Positions 25,547-34,734 of a DNA stretch of 64,000 nt are shown in pieces. The notes under the pieces are model-generated. The model was not told the origin of the DNA. It saw only the letters and a program-made list of their open reading frames with translations, and did no database searches. The position numbers were made by a program, and so were the translations under genes. Source of the DNA: Pseudanabaena sp. SR411 (GTDB lineage Bacteria > Cyanobacteriota > Cyanobacteriia > Pseudanabaenales > Pseudanabaenaceae); the NCBI RefSeq assembly GCF_002251945.1, contig NZ_NDHW01000037.1:62001-126000 (forward strand), given 5' to 3'. How positions within the stretch are numbered: the stretch's first letter is position 1; each line of letters starts with the position of its first letter.

Positions 25547-26344
25547 ATGTTTGAGCATAATCATCAAGTTTATACAGCTCGTGAGATTGTTCAACACTAT
25601 AGCCAGTTATGCCAACTACAACCTGCTGAACAAACCATTCTCGATCTCCTACGCGATGAATGGGCAAGTATGAAAATGCTAGATATTGGTGTGGGGGGAG
25701 GACGCACTACCCAACATTTCTCTGGAGTTGTTCAGGAATATGTGGGAATTGATTATGCTAAAGAGATGATTACAGCTTGCCAAAAACGCTTCCCACCGTT
25801 TTCTGCATCATCTTCTCAGTCAAGAGTTTTTGCAGTGGGCAATGCTAGAGACATGAGTCAGTTTGCAGATAACTCTTTCGACTTTATTTTATTTAGCTTT
25901 AATGGGCTTGATTCTCTTTCCCATCTGGATCGATTGCAGGTATTTCAAGAGGTCAGTCGAATTGGAAAGTCGGGAGGCTACTTCTTTTTCTCCAGTCATA
26001 GTTTACAAGGGCTAGAACGAGAATTTAACTGGCGAAAACAGATCAGCTTAAATCCTCTAACTACCTATGTTAACTTGGTCATGTGGGGGATTCTACGCTT
26101 CTTTAATCGTTCCATTTCCCCGCAACAGATCAAATCTTCTAACTATGAAATTATTCAAGATGAACCGCATAACTTCCGTTTAAAGCAGTATTACATTAGA
26201 CCACAGGAGCAACTCAATCAATTAAAAGCAGATTTTGGCAATGTCACAATGTATTCTTGGAAAAGTGGTTTAGAACTCGCAACGCCACAAGAGTTAAACG
26301 ACAATATTGATATGTGGCTTTATTATCTTTGTAAGATTAAATGA
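25547..26344 (+). CDS. Class I SAM-dependent methyltransferase
   Basis: The 265-residue protein has a Rossmann methyltransferase core. Motif I is MLDIGVGGGRTT near residues 44-55, an acidic motif II is in VGIDYAKEM, and the post-I NARDMSQFADNSFDFI follows near 105-120. The C-terminal part is variable and sets the substrate, which cannot be told from the sequence. The gene is isolated, convergent with an exported protein gene; a weak hairpin (about 26356-26396) lies between them. Confidence 0.8.
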   Translation: MFEHNHQVYTAREIVQHYSQLCQLQPAEQTILDLLRDEWASMKMLDIGVGGGRTTQHFSGVVQEYVGIDYAKEMITACQKRFPPFSASSSQSRVFAVGNARDMSQFADNSFDFILFSFNGLDSLSHLDRLQVFQEVSRIGKSGGYFFFSSHSLQGLEREFNWRKQISLNPLTTYVNLVMWGILRFFNRSISPQQIKSSNYEIIQDEPHNFRLKQYYIRPQEQLNQLKADFGNVTMYSWKSGLELATPQELNDNIDMWLYYLCKIK

Positions 26345-26405
26345 AGCTTAAATTAGGCTTTTTCAATGAGTCCTGCCCACGAAGCTCATTGGAAACCTAC
26401 TAGTT

Positions 26406-27215
26406 TTATTTGCTTTCTTTAGCCTTTTTTACTTCAGCAGGAATAATGGTTGTAACGTTGTAAATGTTCTGTTTATTATCTACTAGTTCCGTGAAATCAC
26501 TGCTTAGGGCGATCGCTTCAGGTTTGCCGACATCCTCAAACATGGCGCTACAATTCCAATTCGTCATCAGTACCAAATCATCACTATCCAAACTCTTCAA
26601 CAAGATCACTGACTGCGGGATCGGCTGATTTTCCAGAATAGAGGGAACCATCTCTTCCATGCTAGTCAGAACCTGCGATCGCATTTCAGGACTTCTTGGA
26701 GCTAATTGAGTCAGTCGGACAACGGCTTCTTTACCACGAAGCGCTGGAGTCGCCCCTGCGATCGCAGACTGAGCATTTACAACTTCAAATATGAGGGTTT
26801 GGATAGGTGCAGGTGGTGCAGTTAAGCCCTCTGCACTTTTGGACTTACTAAAGTCAGCGGCTAAAGGTGGGACATAAGCCTGATAGCTAGGTAGATCTTG
26901 CCATTGAGAGAGCGCAATTATTTGTTTACCATCTTGACTTTGGAGCAGAGAAAATCCTTTAAACCCCGTAGCTTTTTTCATAAGCTTATTACTGATTTTC
27001 AAGGACTTCACAAGAGCCTTCTGGGTTGAATAGGAAGTTTCGTAGATAGCTGCAACCTCAACTGGGTCATTCGCAGTATCAAAGACTAGAGAAGCCATGA
27101 ATTTACCAGCTTGAACTGGACTGTCAAAGGTTAAAAGAATGGGACAGCACAGTAGGCAAAAAATTAGTGAGGCTCTTAAAAATACTCTTAAATAAGCGAT
27201 CGCCAGCTTAAGCAT
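26406..27215 (-). CDS. Exported protein with ABM-like (dimeric α+β barrel) domains
   Basis: The best start is the ATG at 27215, giving 269 residues that open with a signal peptide (MLKLAIAYLRVFLRASLIFC, small residues after it). An upstream in-frame ATG would translate a repeat hairpin and is unlikely. The mature part looks like two antibiotic-biosynthesis-monooxygenase-type domains (GFSLLQSQDGKQIIALSQW, then a second half ending VLMTNW). This domain binds haem or small molecules in other proteins. Function is unknown. It lies downstream of desC terminator sequences on the same strand. Confidence 0.6.
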   Translation of the reverse strand: MLKLAIAYLRVFLRASLIFCLLCCPILLTFDSPVQAGKFMASLVFDTANDPVEVAAIYETSYSTQKALVKSLKISNKLMKKATGFKGFSLLQSQDGKQIIALSQWQDLPSYQAYVPPLAADFSKSKSAEGLTAPPAPIQTLIFEVVNAQSAIAGATPALRGKEAVVRLTQLAPRSPEMRSQVLTSMEEMVPSILENQPIPQSVILLKSLDSDDLVLMTNWNCSAMFEDVGKPEAIALSSDFTELVDNKQNIYNVTTIIPAEVKKAKESK

Positions 27216-27252
27216 AAAATCTCTCAAAAATGCTCCTATTAGCAAGATAATA

Positions 27253-27293
27253 TACCAAAACAGAAAATGGCTACGCCATTTTCTGTTTTGGTA
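27253..27293. repeat. Solo-hairpin derivative of the 101-bp element
   Basis: A 41-bp palindrome, TACCAAAACAGAAAATGGC-TAC and its complement ending TTTTGGTA, has the termini of the 101-bp element but only one hairpin. TA-rich flanks lie on both sides. Confidence 0.7.
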
Positions 27294-27303
27294 TATTCCT
27301 ATA

Positions 27304-27338
27304 AAAAAAGGTGAGATCCAAAGCATCTCACCTTTTTT
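27304..27338. terminator. desC intrinsic terminator
   Basis: An A-run, GGTGAGAT, a 7-nt loop, ATCTCACC and a T-run lie 11 bp beyond the desC stop. Confidence 0.85.
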
Positions 27339-27348
27339 AGTTTTTATT

Positions 27349-28209
27349 TTAATTTTTAAGTGCAGGAGGCATAATTACCTTTGTGGCTAACCCTAAACTT
27401 CTTAGCAATTGAATAGCCCACCAAGTGACATCAACTTCCCACCAACGCCAACCTGCTTTGGCGACATGAGGATAAGCATGATGGTTATTGTGCCAGCCTT
27501 CGCCATAGGTAACGATCGCCGCCCACCACAGATTCCGTGAATTATCATTAGTCTCAAACGTGCGATATCCCCACATATGCGTAACCGAGTTGATAAACCA
27601 AGTACTATGCCATAGTAAAACTGAGCGTACACACATGCCCCAAATGATATAAGACCAACCACCGAGGAGATATAACGCAACTCCTAAAGGAATTTGTAAT
27701 AGCAGATAGTACTTATCTAGCCATAGATAGAAAGGATCGCGAGCCATTTCAGGCGCATATTTGCGGTACAAAGTTGGATTGAAGAATTCTTCTTTAGGGT
27801 AGAACAGCCACAACATATGACTCCACCAAAATCCTTTACGAGCCGAGTAAGGATCTTTCTCTACATCTTCAGTATGCGCGTGGTGTAAGCGATGCCCTGC
27901 TACCCAAAAGATTGGACCTCCTTGAACTGCGGCGGCTCCGACTAGGGCGATCGCATACTCGAGCCATTTAGGGACTTGAAAGCTGCGATGACTCAGCAAC
28001 CGATGGTATCCCAAACAAATACCAATACTTCCTAAAAACCAATGCAATATCAGAGTCACACCTAAAGCTGACCATGAGAAGAACCAAGGAGCTAATAGAG
28101 CCAAAGAGTGGAAAACCGCAAAGAATATGATTGCTGGCCAACTTAATTTTAGAGGTTTAGAGTTATTGTCACTAGATGGATAGAGAATATCTGAGAATAG
28201 TCTGGTCAT
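27349..28209 (-). CDS. desC: Acyl-lipid Δ9 fatty-acid desaturase
   Basis: DesC introduces the first double bond (Δ9) into membrane acyl lipids, using ferredoxin. The 286-residue protein has the three histidine boxes HRLLSH, HRLHH and HNNHH. The EDVEKDPYSARKGF segment after box 2 is typical of acyl-lipid Δ9 enzymes. Two hydrophobic regions, each able to span the membrane twice, surround the boxes. The gene is preceded by a MerR regulator on the same strand. A regulatory link is possible but not shown. Confidence 0.92.
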   Translation of the reverse strand: MTRLFSDILYPSSDNNSKPLKLSWPAIIFFAVFHSLALLAPWFFSWSALGVTLILHWFLGSIGICLGYHRLLSHRSFQVPKWLEYAIALVGAAAVQGGPIFWVAGHRLHHAHTEDVEKDPYSARKGFWWSHMLWLFYPKEEFFNPTLYRKYAPEMARDPFYLWLDKYYLLLQIPLGVALYLLGGWSYIIWGMCVRSVLLWHSTWFINSVTHMWGYRTFETNDNSRNLWWAAIVTYGEGWHNNHHAYPHVAKAGWRWWEVDVTWWAIQLLRSLGLATKVIMPPALKN

Positions 28210-28293
28210 GATTTACAACTAATATTTTTGATACAGGACTTTTGATTTTGCCTACTTGAAAATCAAAACCACTATGGAGATAAGGGAGATTAT

Positions 28294-28776
28294 TTATTGC
28301 TTGATTTCTGAAGACATTTCAGTACGTCCTTGCCAAGCGCTACAAGATTGGTGGAACCCATGACGCGGATCATCTGTATCAGCACAAGATTCCTGTGAAT
28401 TCGGACAATCTTGGCATTCGATATGTTGTCTACAGTGATCAATCAGTGGCAAAAGTTCGTCATGTAGTATTTGCAGTTGTTGGATTGTCTCTTCAATCAT
28501 TCTGGCTTTTTTAAGAAGAGAATCATGTACAGCCTGACAAGCTGGGAACTTTCCGTCTTTGGCTGCCAAAATCTCTCTGATGTCATCTAGACTCAAACCC
28601 ATCGCCTTAGTCTGGGTGATAAAAGCTAAGCGATCTACATCCTCTTGACTAAACAAGCGATATCCTGCCTCAGTTCTAAGAGGAGAGGGAATTAAGCCAA
28701 TTCGCTCATAGAAATAAAGCGTCTGAGGATTTAAACCCAATTTGCGAGAGACTTCACCAACTTGCAGCATTGACAT
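28294..28776 (-). CDS. MerR-family transcriptional regulator with Cys-rich tail
   Basis: The 160-residue protein starts with the MerR winged helix-turn-helix (MLQVGEVSRKLGLNPQTLYFYERIGLI) and a long dimerisation helix. The C-terminal tail is rich in Cys and His (ECQDCPN, SCADTDDPRHGFHQSC), suggesting metal or redox sensing. The nearby C in FPACQAVHD is also at the usual sensor position. The promoter in front of it has the overlong spacer typical of MerR control (see 28804-28835), so it is probably autoregulated. Its effector and other targets are unknown; desC lies downstream on the same strand. Confidence 0.85.
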   Translation of the reverse strand: MSMLQVGEVSRKLGLNPQTLYFYERIGLIPSPLRTEAGYRLFSQEDVDRLAFITQTKAMGLSLDDIREILAAKDGKFPACQAVHDSLLKKARMIEETIQQLQILHDELLPLIDHCRQHIECQDCPNSQESCADTDDPRHGFHQSCSAWQGRTEMSSEIKQ

Positions 28777-28803
28777 CTTTGCTTTTTACATCCAACGGTT
28801 ACA

Positions 28804-28835
28804 AGTGTAGACCTTATACTATGGTATAAGGTCAA
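28804..28835 (-). promoter_or_regulatory. MerR-type promoter with 20-bp spacer and palindromic operator
   Basis: On the minus strand TTGACC (-35) and TACACT (-10) are separated by exactly 20 bp. The spacer contains the arms of a perfect 10-bp inverted repeat (GACCTTATAC-TATG-GTATAAGGTC at 28810-28833). This geometry is diagnostic of MerR-activated promoters. Confidence 0.85.
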
Positions 28836-28881
28836 GGATTTCAGGTAAGCTTCTTTATTGTAAAGATATTTTTCATGATTT

Positions 28882-28920
28882 ATTGCAAGATTGCGTTCCT
28901 AAGGGACGCAATCTTGCAAT
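28882..28920. repeat. 18-bp stem-loop between divergent merR and Uma2 genes
   Basis: Arms 28882-28899 and 28903-28920 pair with one G-T position, loop TAA; a T-run follows on the plus strand. It lies upstream of both neighbours. Confidence 0.75.
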
Positions 28921-28996
28921 TTTTTGTTTTAACCTAGCGATCGCTATCCCAAATTTTGCTTATTGGTATCCTAGAAGAAGAAATTGAGAGGACGTT

Positions 28997-29575
28997 ATGG
29001 TTGTAACAACGAAACTTGCCGCAATACCTACACCAGCTAAGTATCGTCTCACTGTTGAGCAGTATTACAAAATGGCAGAAGTTGGCATCTTAGGAATAGA
29101 GCAACGCACAGAGTTAATTGAAGGAGAAATTATTGAGATGTCACCGATTGGAGCAAAACATGCTGGTACGATTAACCGACTAAGCCGAGTTCTGTCACCA
29201 CGTATCTCTGATCAATCAATAATTTCGATTCAAAACTCAATTAGGTTAAATGACAAGACAGAACCACAACCAGATTTAGCGATCTTACATTTACGCGATG
29301 ATTGCTATACCGAAAGTATCCCTACGCCTGATGATGTTTTCTTGTTAATCGAAGTTTCCGATTCCACCTTGAAATACGATCGCGATATTAAGATTCCACT
29401 CTATGCCAAAGCAGGAATTCCTGAAGTATGGATTGCCAATATCGAAGAGCAGGTATTTGAAGTTTATAAATCCCCCAATCAGAATAGTTATGAACAGATC
29501 AAGATTTATAGCAAAGGTGAAGTAATTCTGATTGAAAGTTTAGGGGTAGCGATCTCTGTTGATGAAGTTTTCTAA
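28997..29575 (+). CDS. Uma2-family (DUF820) putative endonuclease
   Basis: The 192-residue protein belongs to the Uma2 family, a PD-(D/E)XK-type nuclease fold greatly expanded in cyanobacteria. Seen are the ELIEGEIIEMSPIG start of the core, PDLAIL (Asp of the active site), LIEVSDSTLKYD (Glu/Asp-Lys region) and YAKAGIPEVWI. Function is not established; some members are associated with mobile DNA. A purine-rich GAGAGGA lies before the ATG. Nothing ties it to its neighbours. Confidence 0.85.
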   Translation: MVVTTKLAAIPTPAKYRLTVEQYYKMAEVGILGIEQRTELIEGEIIEMSPIGAKHAGTINRLSRVLSPRISDQSIISIQNSIRLNDKTEPQPDLAILHLRDDCYTESIPTPDDVFLLIEVSDSTLKYDRDIKIPLYAKAGIPEVWIANIEEQVFEVYKSPNQNSYEQIKIYSKGEVILIESLGVAISVDEVF

Positions 29576-29607
29576 ATTTCTATATCTAAAGATTTGGTAT
29601 TGCTCTG

Positions 29608-29641
29608 GAGGTAAGGACAAAGCGCCGCCTATCCTTACCTC
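29608..29641. terminator. 10-bp stem-loop downstream of the Uma2 gene
   Basis: GAGGTAAGGA and TCCTTACCTC flank a loop containing AAAGCGCCGCC. Probable terminator without a T-run. Confidence 0.6.
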
Positions 29642-29817
29642 TTAAATCTTGCCATCTTGATGAACTTCAATCGTGATACATCGTAAATTAAGTTGAATTA
29701 TCGGTATATTTAGCGATCGCAAGGCTTAAGATCTTAATACATACAGATATAGCGAGTTCAAGCTTACCAATGGCGAGTTTGAGCTTGATGTAGCTGCTCA
29801 GGAATGGAGAAAAGATC

Positions 29818-31182
29818 ATGGCGATCGCATCAATAAATCCTGTAACGGGAGAATTGTTAAAGACCTTTGAGCCTTTGACAGATGAGCAACTCGAACATAA
29901 GCTAGCACTCGCCGATCGCACCTTTGCCACCTACAGACATACAAGTTTTCGCGATCGCGCCCAATGGATACACCAAGCCGCCGACATTCTAGAAGCCAAG
30001 AAAACCGAATTCGGGATCATCATGACCCTTGAGATGGGGAAAACACTCAAAAGTGCGATCGCCGAAGTCGAGAAATGTGCCAATCTCTGTCGGTTTTATG
30101 CCGAACATGCGCCCCAATTTTTAGCGGATACTCCTGCCCAAACCGATGCTAGCCGCACGCTCATTCGTTATCAACCCTTAGGAATTATCCTCGCAGTCAT
30201 GCCTTGGAACTTTCCTTTTTGGCAGGTGTTTCGCTTTGCTGTCCCTGCTTTGATGGCGGGAAATGTAGGACTGCTCAAACATGCTTCTAATGTGCCGCAA
30301 TGTGCTTTAGCGATCGCGGAAGTCTTCCATGCCTCAGGTATACCTGAAGGTGCATTTCAATCCCTGTTAATTGGGGCGGATCGCGTAGCGGGACTAGTTG
30401 CTGATGCGAGGGTAAAGGCGGCGACATTGACAGGAAGCGAACCTGCGGGACAAAGCCTCGCCGCGATCGCAGGGCATCATCTCAAAAAAGTAGTTTTGGA
30501 ACTTGGGGGCAGTGATCCATTTATTGTGCTTAAAAGTGCGGATTTGGAATTAGCCGTGAATACCGCAGTGATAGCGCGAGTGATGAATAATGGGCAAACC
30601 TGTATTGCGGCAAAGCGATTTATTATCGAAGAGGCGATCGCTGATCAGTTTATTGCTAAATTTGTCGAGAAATTCAAAGCTTTGAAAGTAGGCGATCCGA
30701 TGCAACCTGAAACCGATGTTGGGCCCCTTGCGACACCACAAATTTTAAAAGAGCTAGATTTGCAGGTGAAAGCCAGTGTGGATCTAGGCGCAAAGGTCTT
30801 AGTTGGGGGTTATCGCGTGAAAGAGAAAGGTAATTTCTACGCGCCGACAATTTTGGCGGATATTCCCTTGGGTGCGCCACCCTATCAAGAAGAATTTTTT
30901 GGCCCCGTTGCTTCGGTGTTTCGGGTGAAGAATTTCACTGAGGCGATCGCCCTTGCTAATAGCACTAATTTTGGATTGGGGGCAAGCTTTTGGAGTAACG
31001 ATCAACAAGAAATAGAGTTGGCGATCGAACAAATCGAGGCGGGTGCAGTCTTTGTAAATGGGATGGTCAAATCCGATCCGCGTATTCCTTTTGGGGGAAT
31101 CAAGCGATCGGGATTTGGTCGTGAGTTAGGTGTCGAAGGTATTCGCGAATTTGTGAATATCAAAACTATTTGGATTAAATAA
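29818..31182 (+). CDS. Succinate-semialdehyde dehydrogenase (TCA bypass)
   Basis: The 454-residue aldehyde dehydrogenase has the catalytic Glu in ELGGSDPF near residue 228 and the catalytic Cys in [12 protein letters not shown] near 262. NAD(P) binding is via MPWNFPFWQ. The compact size and adjacency to the 2-oxoglutarate decarboxylase gene 59 bp downstream match the cyanobacterial pair that closes the TCA cycle. There 2-oxoglutarate is decarboxylated to succinic semialdehyde, which this enzyme oxidises to succinate. The ATG at 29818 immediately precedes a HIP1 octamer. Substrate assignment rests on the family and the neighbour. Confidence 0.9.
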   Translation: MAIASINPVTGELLKTFEPLTDEQLEHKLALADRTFATYRHTSFRDRAQWIHQAADILEAKKTEFGIIMTLEMGKTLKSAIAEVEKCANLCRFYAEHAPQFLADTPAQTDASRTLIRYQPLGIILAVMPWNFPFWQVFRFAVPALMAGNVGLLKHASNVPQCALAIAEVFHASGIPEGAFQSLLIGADRVAGLVADARVKAATLTGSEPAGQSLAAIAGHHLKKVVLELGGSDPFIVLKSADLELAVNTAVIARVMNNGQTCIAAKRFIIEEAIADQFIAKFVEKFKALKVGDPMQPETDVGPLATPQILKELDLQVKASVDLGAKVLVGGYRVKEKGNFYAPTILADIPLGAPPYQEEFFGPVASVFRVKNFTEAIALANSTNFGLGASFWSNDQQEIELAIEQIEAGAVFVNGMVKSDPRIPFGGIKRSGFGRELGVEGIREFVNIKTIWIK

Positions 31183-31188
31183 ACCCTA

Positions 31189-31221
31189 TTTGGATTCGCA
31201 CGCGAAATGTGCGAATCCAAA
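31189..31221. repeat. 13-bp stem-loop between SSADH and decarboxylase genes
   Basis: TTTGGATTCGCAC and its complement with a 7-nt loop, located within a presumed operon. It could set the expression ratio of the two genes. Confidence 0.7.
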
Positions 31222-31241
31222 CTTAAATTTGTGAGAAAGCT

Positions 31242-32882
31242 ATGAAAACCGCAGAATTATTAGTCAAATGCTTAGAGAATGAGGGAGTAGAGTATATTTT
31301 CGGTCTTCCGGGGGAAGAGAATATGGCGGTTCTCAATGCCCTTGAGAATTCATCAATTAAATTTATTACCACTCGCCATGAGCAGGGAGCCGCTTTTATG
31401 GCAGATGTCTATGGCAGACTTACAGGCAAACCAGGAGTATGTTTGTCGACGCTAGGGCCAGGAGCTACAAATTTGATGACGGGGGTTGCTGATGCCAACT
31501 TAGACTGTGCGCCCTTAATTGCGATTACGGGGCAAGTGGGAACCGATCGGATGCATACCAATTCTCATCAATACCTCGATCTAGTTGCGATGTTCGAGCC
31601 TGTAACCAAGTGGAATGCCCAAATCGTGCGTCCTAGTATTACCCCTGAAATTGTGCGGAAAGCCTTTAAACTGGCTAAATCTGAGAAGCCGGGGGCAGTG
31701 CATATTGACTTGCCAGAGAATATTGCTGATATGGAAGTCACAGGGCAACCATTATTGATTAAAGGCGATCACAATTCGATGTATGCATCCTATCGCAGTC
31801 TCTCGGAGGCAGCATTGCTGATTGCTCAGGCAAAAAATCCTTTGATTTTGGTAGGCAATGGTGCAATTCGTTCCCAAGCTAGTCAAGCTTTCATCGATTT
31901 TGCGACCCGCTTAAATATTCCTGTGGCAAATACCTTTATGGGTAAGGGTGTCATTCCCTACCGCCATCCTCTGGCACTTTGGTCAATCGGTTTACAGCAA
32001 AGGGATGTAATTAATTGCGCTTTTGATGAAACGGATTTAGTGATTGCAGTTGGCTATGACTTAATCGAATATTCACCCAAGAAATGGAATCCTAAAGGGA
32101 CTATTCCGATTATTCACATTGCGGAGTTAACGGCAGAAGTTGATAGCAGCTATATGCCACAGGTGGAAATTGTAGGTGATATTTCTGATTCATTAATGGA
32201 GATTATGCATCGTTGCGATCGCACGGGAATGACTGATCCTCACGCGATCGCCTTACGTCCACAAATTTTGGCGACCTATGAGCAGTATGCCCATGATGAC
32301 GGGTTTCCGATTAAGCCGCAAAAGATCATCTATGATCTGCGTCAAGTCATGGCTGCTGAGGATATCGTTATTTCCGATGTGGGAGCGCATAAAATGTGGA
32401 TGGCAAGGCATTACCATTGCGATCGCCCTAATACTTGTATTATTTCCAATGGTTTTGCGGCGATGGGGATTGCGATTCCGGGAGCGATCGCGGCAAAACT
32501 GGTCAATCCTGATCGCAAGATTGTGGCCGTAACAGGTGACGGTGGCTTTATGATGAATATGCAAGAATTAGAAACCGCAACTCGCATCGGTACGCCCTTT
32601 GTGACGATTATTTTTAATGATGGTGGCTATGGACTGATCGAATGGAAGCAACAAATCCATTATGGTCGATCAGCCTTCATCAAATTTGGTAATCCTGATT
32701 TTGTGAAACTAGCGGAAAGTATGGGACTGAAGGGATATCGTGTGACTTCGGCGGTGGATTTAATACCAACACTTAAGGAAGCTCTTGCCCAAAATGTACC
32801 TGCTGTCATCGATTGTCCCGTTGATTACCGTGAAAACATGCTTTTTTCTCGCAAAGTTGGTGAGTTATCTTGTCCAATGTAA
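31242..32882 (+). CDS. 2-oxoglutarate decarboxylase (acetolactate-synthase-like TPP enzyme)
   Basis: The 546-residue protein has the three-domain TPP-enzyme fold. The activating Glu lies in RHEQGAAFMADVYGR near residue 48, and the TPP/Mg site is VTGDGGFMMNMQELETA near 430-445. By sequence alone it would be called acetolactate synthase large subunit. Its position directly behind SSADH and the lack of a regulatory-subunit gene fit the cyanobacterial 2-oxoglutarate decarboxylase instead, which replaces 2-OG dehydrogenase. The two genes most likely form one transcript. An IlvB paralogue elsewhere would be expected. Confidence 0.85.
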   Translation: MKTAELLVKCLENEGVEYIFGLPGEENMAVLNALENSSIKFITTRHEQGAAFMADVYGRLTGKPGVCLSTLGPGATNLMTGVADANLDCAPLIAITGQVGTDRMHTNSHQYLDLVAMFEPVTKWNAQIVRPSITPEIVRKAFKLAKSEKPGAVHIDLPENIADMEVTGQPLLIKGDHNSMYASYRSLSEAALLIAQAKNPLILVGNGAIRSQASQAFIDFATRLNIPVANTFMGKGVIPYRHPLALWSIGLQQRDVINCAFDETDLVIAVGYDLIEYSPKKWNPKGTIPIIHIAELTAEVDSSYMPQVEIVGDISDSLMEIMHRCDRTGMTDPHAIALRPQILATYEQYAHDDGFPIKPQKIIYDLRQVMAAEDIVISDVGAHKMWMARHYHCDRPNTCIISNGFAAMGIAIPGAIAAKLVNPDRKIVAVTGDGGFMMNMQELETATRIGTPFVTIIFNDGGYGLIEWKQQIHYGRSAFIKFGNPDFVKLAESMGLKGYRVTSAVDLIPTLKEALAQNVPAVIDCPVDYRENMLFSRKVGELSCPM

Positions 32883-32896
32883 GGACTTCTCCGTAA

Positions 32897-32935
32897 GATT
32901 TTTGATGGCACGGCTTTGCTACACCATCAAAAATC
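32897..32935. terminator. 12-bp stem-loop after the decarboxylase gene
   Basis: GATTTTTGATGG and its complement surround a GGCTTTGC-containing loop between the decarboxylase and ECF ATPase genes. Confidence 0.65.
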
Positions 32936-32968
32936 AGTTACTTATCAAATTGCCCAAACCTCGAAATT

Positions 32969-34699
32969 ATGCAAGCGATCGCCGTCTTAGACAAAGTTTC
33001 CTATATCTATCCCAACTCCAAGGAGACAGTCTTAAAAGATATCTCGTTAACCATTAACAAAGGAGAATTTTTAGGCATTATTGGGGCGACGGGAGCAGGA
33101 AAAACCACTCTATGTCTTGCACTCACTGGCATCGTTCCCCAGTTTTACGGTGGACGTTTTTTTGGCAAAATTGCGATCGCAGGATTAGACAGCCTTGAAC
33201 ATCCTGTCAGTGAGCTAGCGCGTCATGTAGGCATAGTTTTTGAAGATCCTGAAATCCAGATTACCGCTACATCCGTCGAAAACGAAATCGCCTTTGCCCT
33301 CGAAAATCTCTGTGTCCCTCGTGAAGAAATCCTGCGACGGATTCCCATAGTTTTAAAATCAGTCCGTCTAGAAGGATTTGAGAAGAAGAATCCGCAAGAG
33401 CTTTCGGGTGGTCAAAAACAACGTTTAGCCATTGCCGCCGCACTAGCATTACAACCTGATTTACTAATTCTTGATGAACCCACTTCGCAACTCGATCCCA
33501 TAGGTTCCCAAGAAGTCTTTGCTACAGTTAGGGAATTAAAAGAAGAACTCGGCGTGGCGATCGTGATGATCTCCCATGCTGCGGAAGAAATGGCAGAATT
33601 TTGCGATCGCATTGCCTTACTCTCAGACGGGCAATTACTAGCCGTCGGTACTCCCGAAGAAATCTATGCAAAGATTGATTTACTGGAACAAAATAAACTC
33701 CGTCCTCCTGAAGTTGCTCAAGCTTTTAGCCAAGTTCAGCACAAGGGAATTAATATTCCGCAGATTCCCGTTACTTTGGAATCGGGAATAGTCGCTTTAA
33801 ATGCACTGCGATCTCAAATTCCGCCTAATGATCCGCCCCTATTTACAACTCCGACTCGCAGTAGCAGACCACCTGTTCTCTCAGTCCAAAACCTCCAACA
33901 TACCTATGACGATGGTACGGAAGCTCTCAAAAATATCTCACTAGACATCCATGCAGGTGAATATGTACTCATCGTGGGACAGAATGGCGCTGGCAAAAGT
34001 ACCCTAGTTAAGCATTTTCTCAACTTACTAAAACCGACATCAGGCAAAGTATTAGTAGGCGATCGTAATACTAAAGAGCTATCCGTCAGCGACCTTGCTC
34101 AATCCATCGGTTACCTTGCCCAAAATCCCGACAATCAAATTTTTAATACTTCCGTTGAGAAAGAAGTCTCTTTTGCTTTGCCATTTCTTGGTTACGCTCC
34201 CGATGTAGTAAAGAAAGAAACCGAACGTAGTCTTAAAGCTATGCAATTATGGGAACAACGTCATGCCCATCCCTTATCTTTACCCAAGGGAGAACGTGGA
34301 CGCATTGTGATTGCGGCTCTATTGGCAATGAATCCTGAGATCATTATTTTTGATGAACCGACGACAGGACAAGACTATCAGGGTGCTTCTTCGATTTTAG
34401 AAGTCAGTCAGCAACTGCATCAAATGGGGAAAACTGTAATTGTAATTACCCACCATTTATATCTAATGCCTGACTATGCCGATCGCGCGATCGTGATGGG
34501 CAAAGGAACGATCTTGCTAGATGCGCCGTTGCGCCAAGCCTATCATCAAACTGATTTGCTAGAGTCCACCTATCTCACGCCGCCACAATCAGTGGTGTTA
34601 TCACAAAAGCTAAGTATGTTGTGCGATCGCGACTATCCTCTAATTACGCCCACAGAATTTGCTAATTGTTTCATTCAAATACAAAGCATTGTAGGCTAA
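32969..34699 (+). CDS. Fused two-cassette ECF-type ABC ATPase
   Basis: The 576-residue protein is two ABC ATPase domains in one chain, equivalent to EcfA1+EcfA2 of energy-coupling-factor (vitamin/metal uptake) transporters. Cassette 1 has GATGAGKTT, LSGGQKQRLA and LLILDEPTSQLD. Cassette 2 has GQNGAGKST, EPTTGQD and a degenerate signature LPKGERGR in place of LSGGQ. An asymmetry between the two sites is usual in this family. No T-component (EcfT) or substrate-binding S-component gene is adjacent, so the substrate is unknown. The start ATG at 32969 is followed by a HIP1 octamer. Confidence 0.85.
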   Translation: MQAIAVLDKVSYIYPNSKETVLKDISLTINKGEFLGIIGATGAGKTTLCLALTGIVPQFYGGRFFGKIAIAGLDSLEHPVSELARHVGIVFEDPEIQITATSVENEIAFALENLCVPREEILRRIPIVLKSVRLEGFEKKNPQELSGGQKQRLAIAAALALQPDLLILDEPTSQLDPIGSQEVFATVRELKEELGVAIVMISHAAEEMAEFCDRIALLSDGQLLAVGTPEEIYAKIDLLEQNKLRPPEVAQAFSQVQHKGINIPQIPVTLESGIVALNALRSQIPPNDPPLFTTPTRSSRPPVLSVQNLQHTYDDGTEALKNISLDIHAGEYVLIVGQNGAGKSTLVKHFLNLLKPTSGKVLVGDRNTKELSVSDLAQSIGYLAQNPDNQIFNTSVEKEVSFALPFLGYAPDVVKKETERSLKAMQLWEQRHAHPLSLPKGERGRIVIAALLAMNPEIIIFDEPTTGQDYQGASSILEVSQQLHQMGKTVIVITHHLYLMPDYADRAIVMGKGTILLDAPLRQAYHQTDLLESTYLTPPQSVVLSQKLSMLCDRDYPLITPTEFANCFIQIQSIVG

Positions 34700-34734
34700 G
34701 ATAAATAGCAGCTATCCCTTTCCCTATGACACTT

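Noticed and set aside
27216-27326. Extended N terminus of the ABM-like exported protein
   Set aside because: Those codons translate the solo-hairpin repeat; the ATG at 27215 opens a proper signal peptide.
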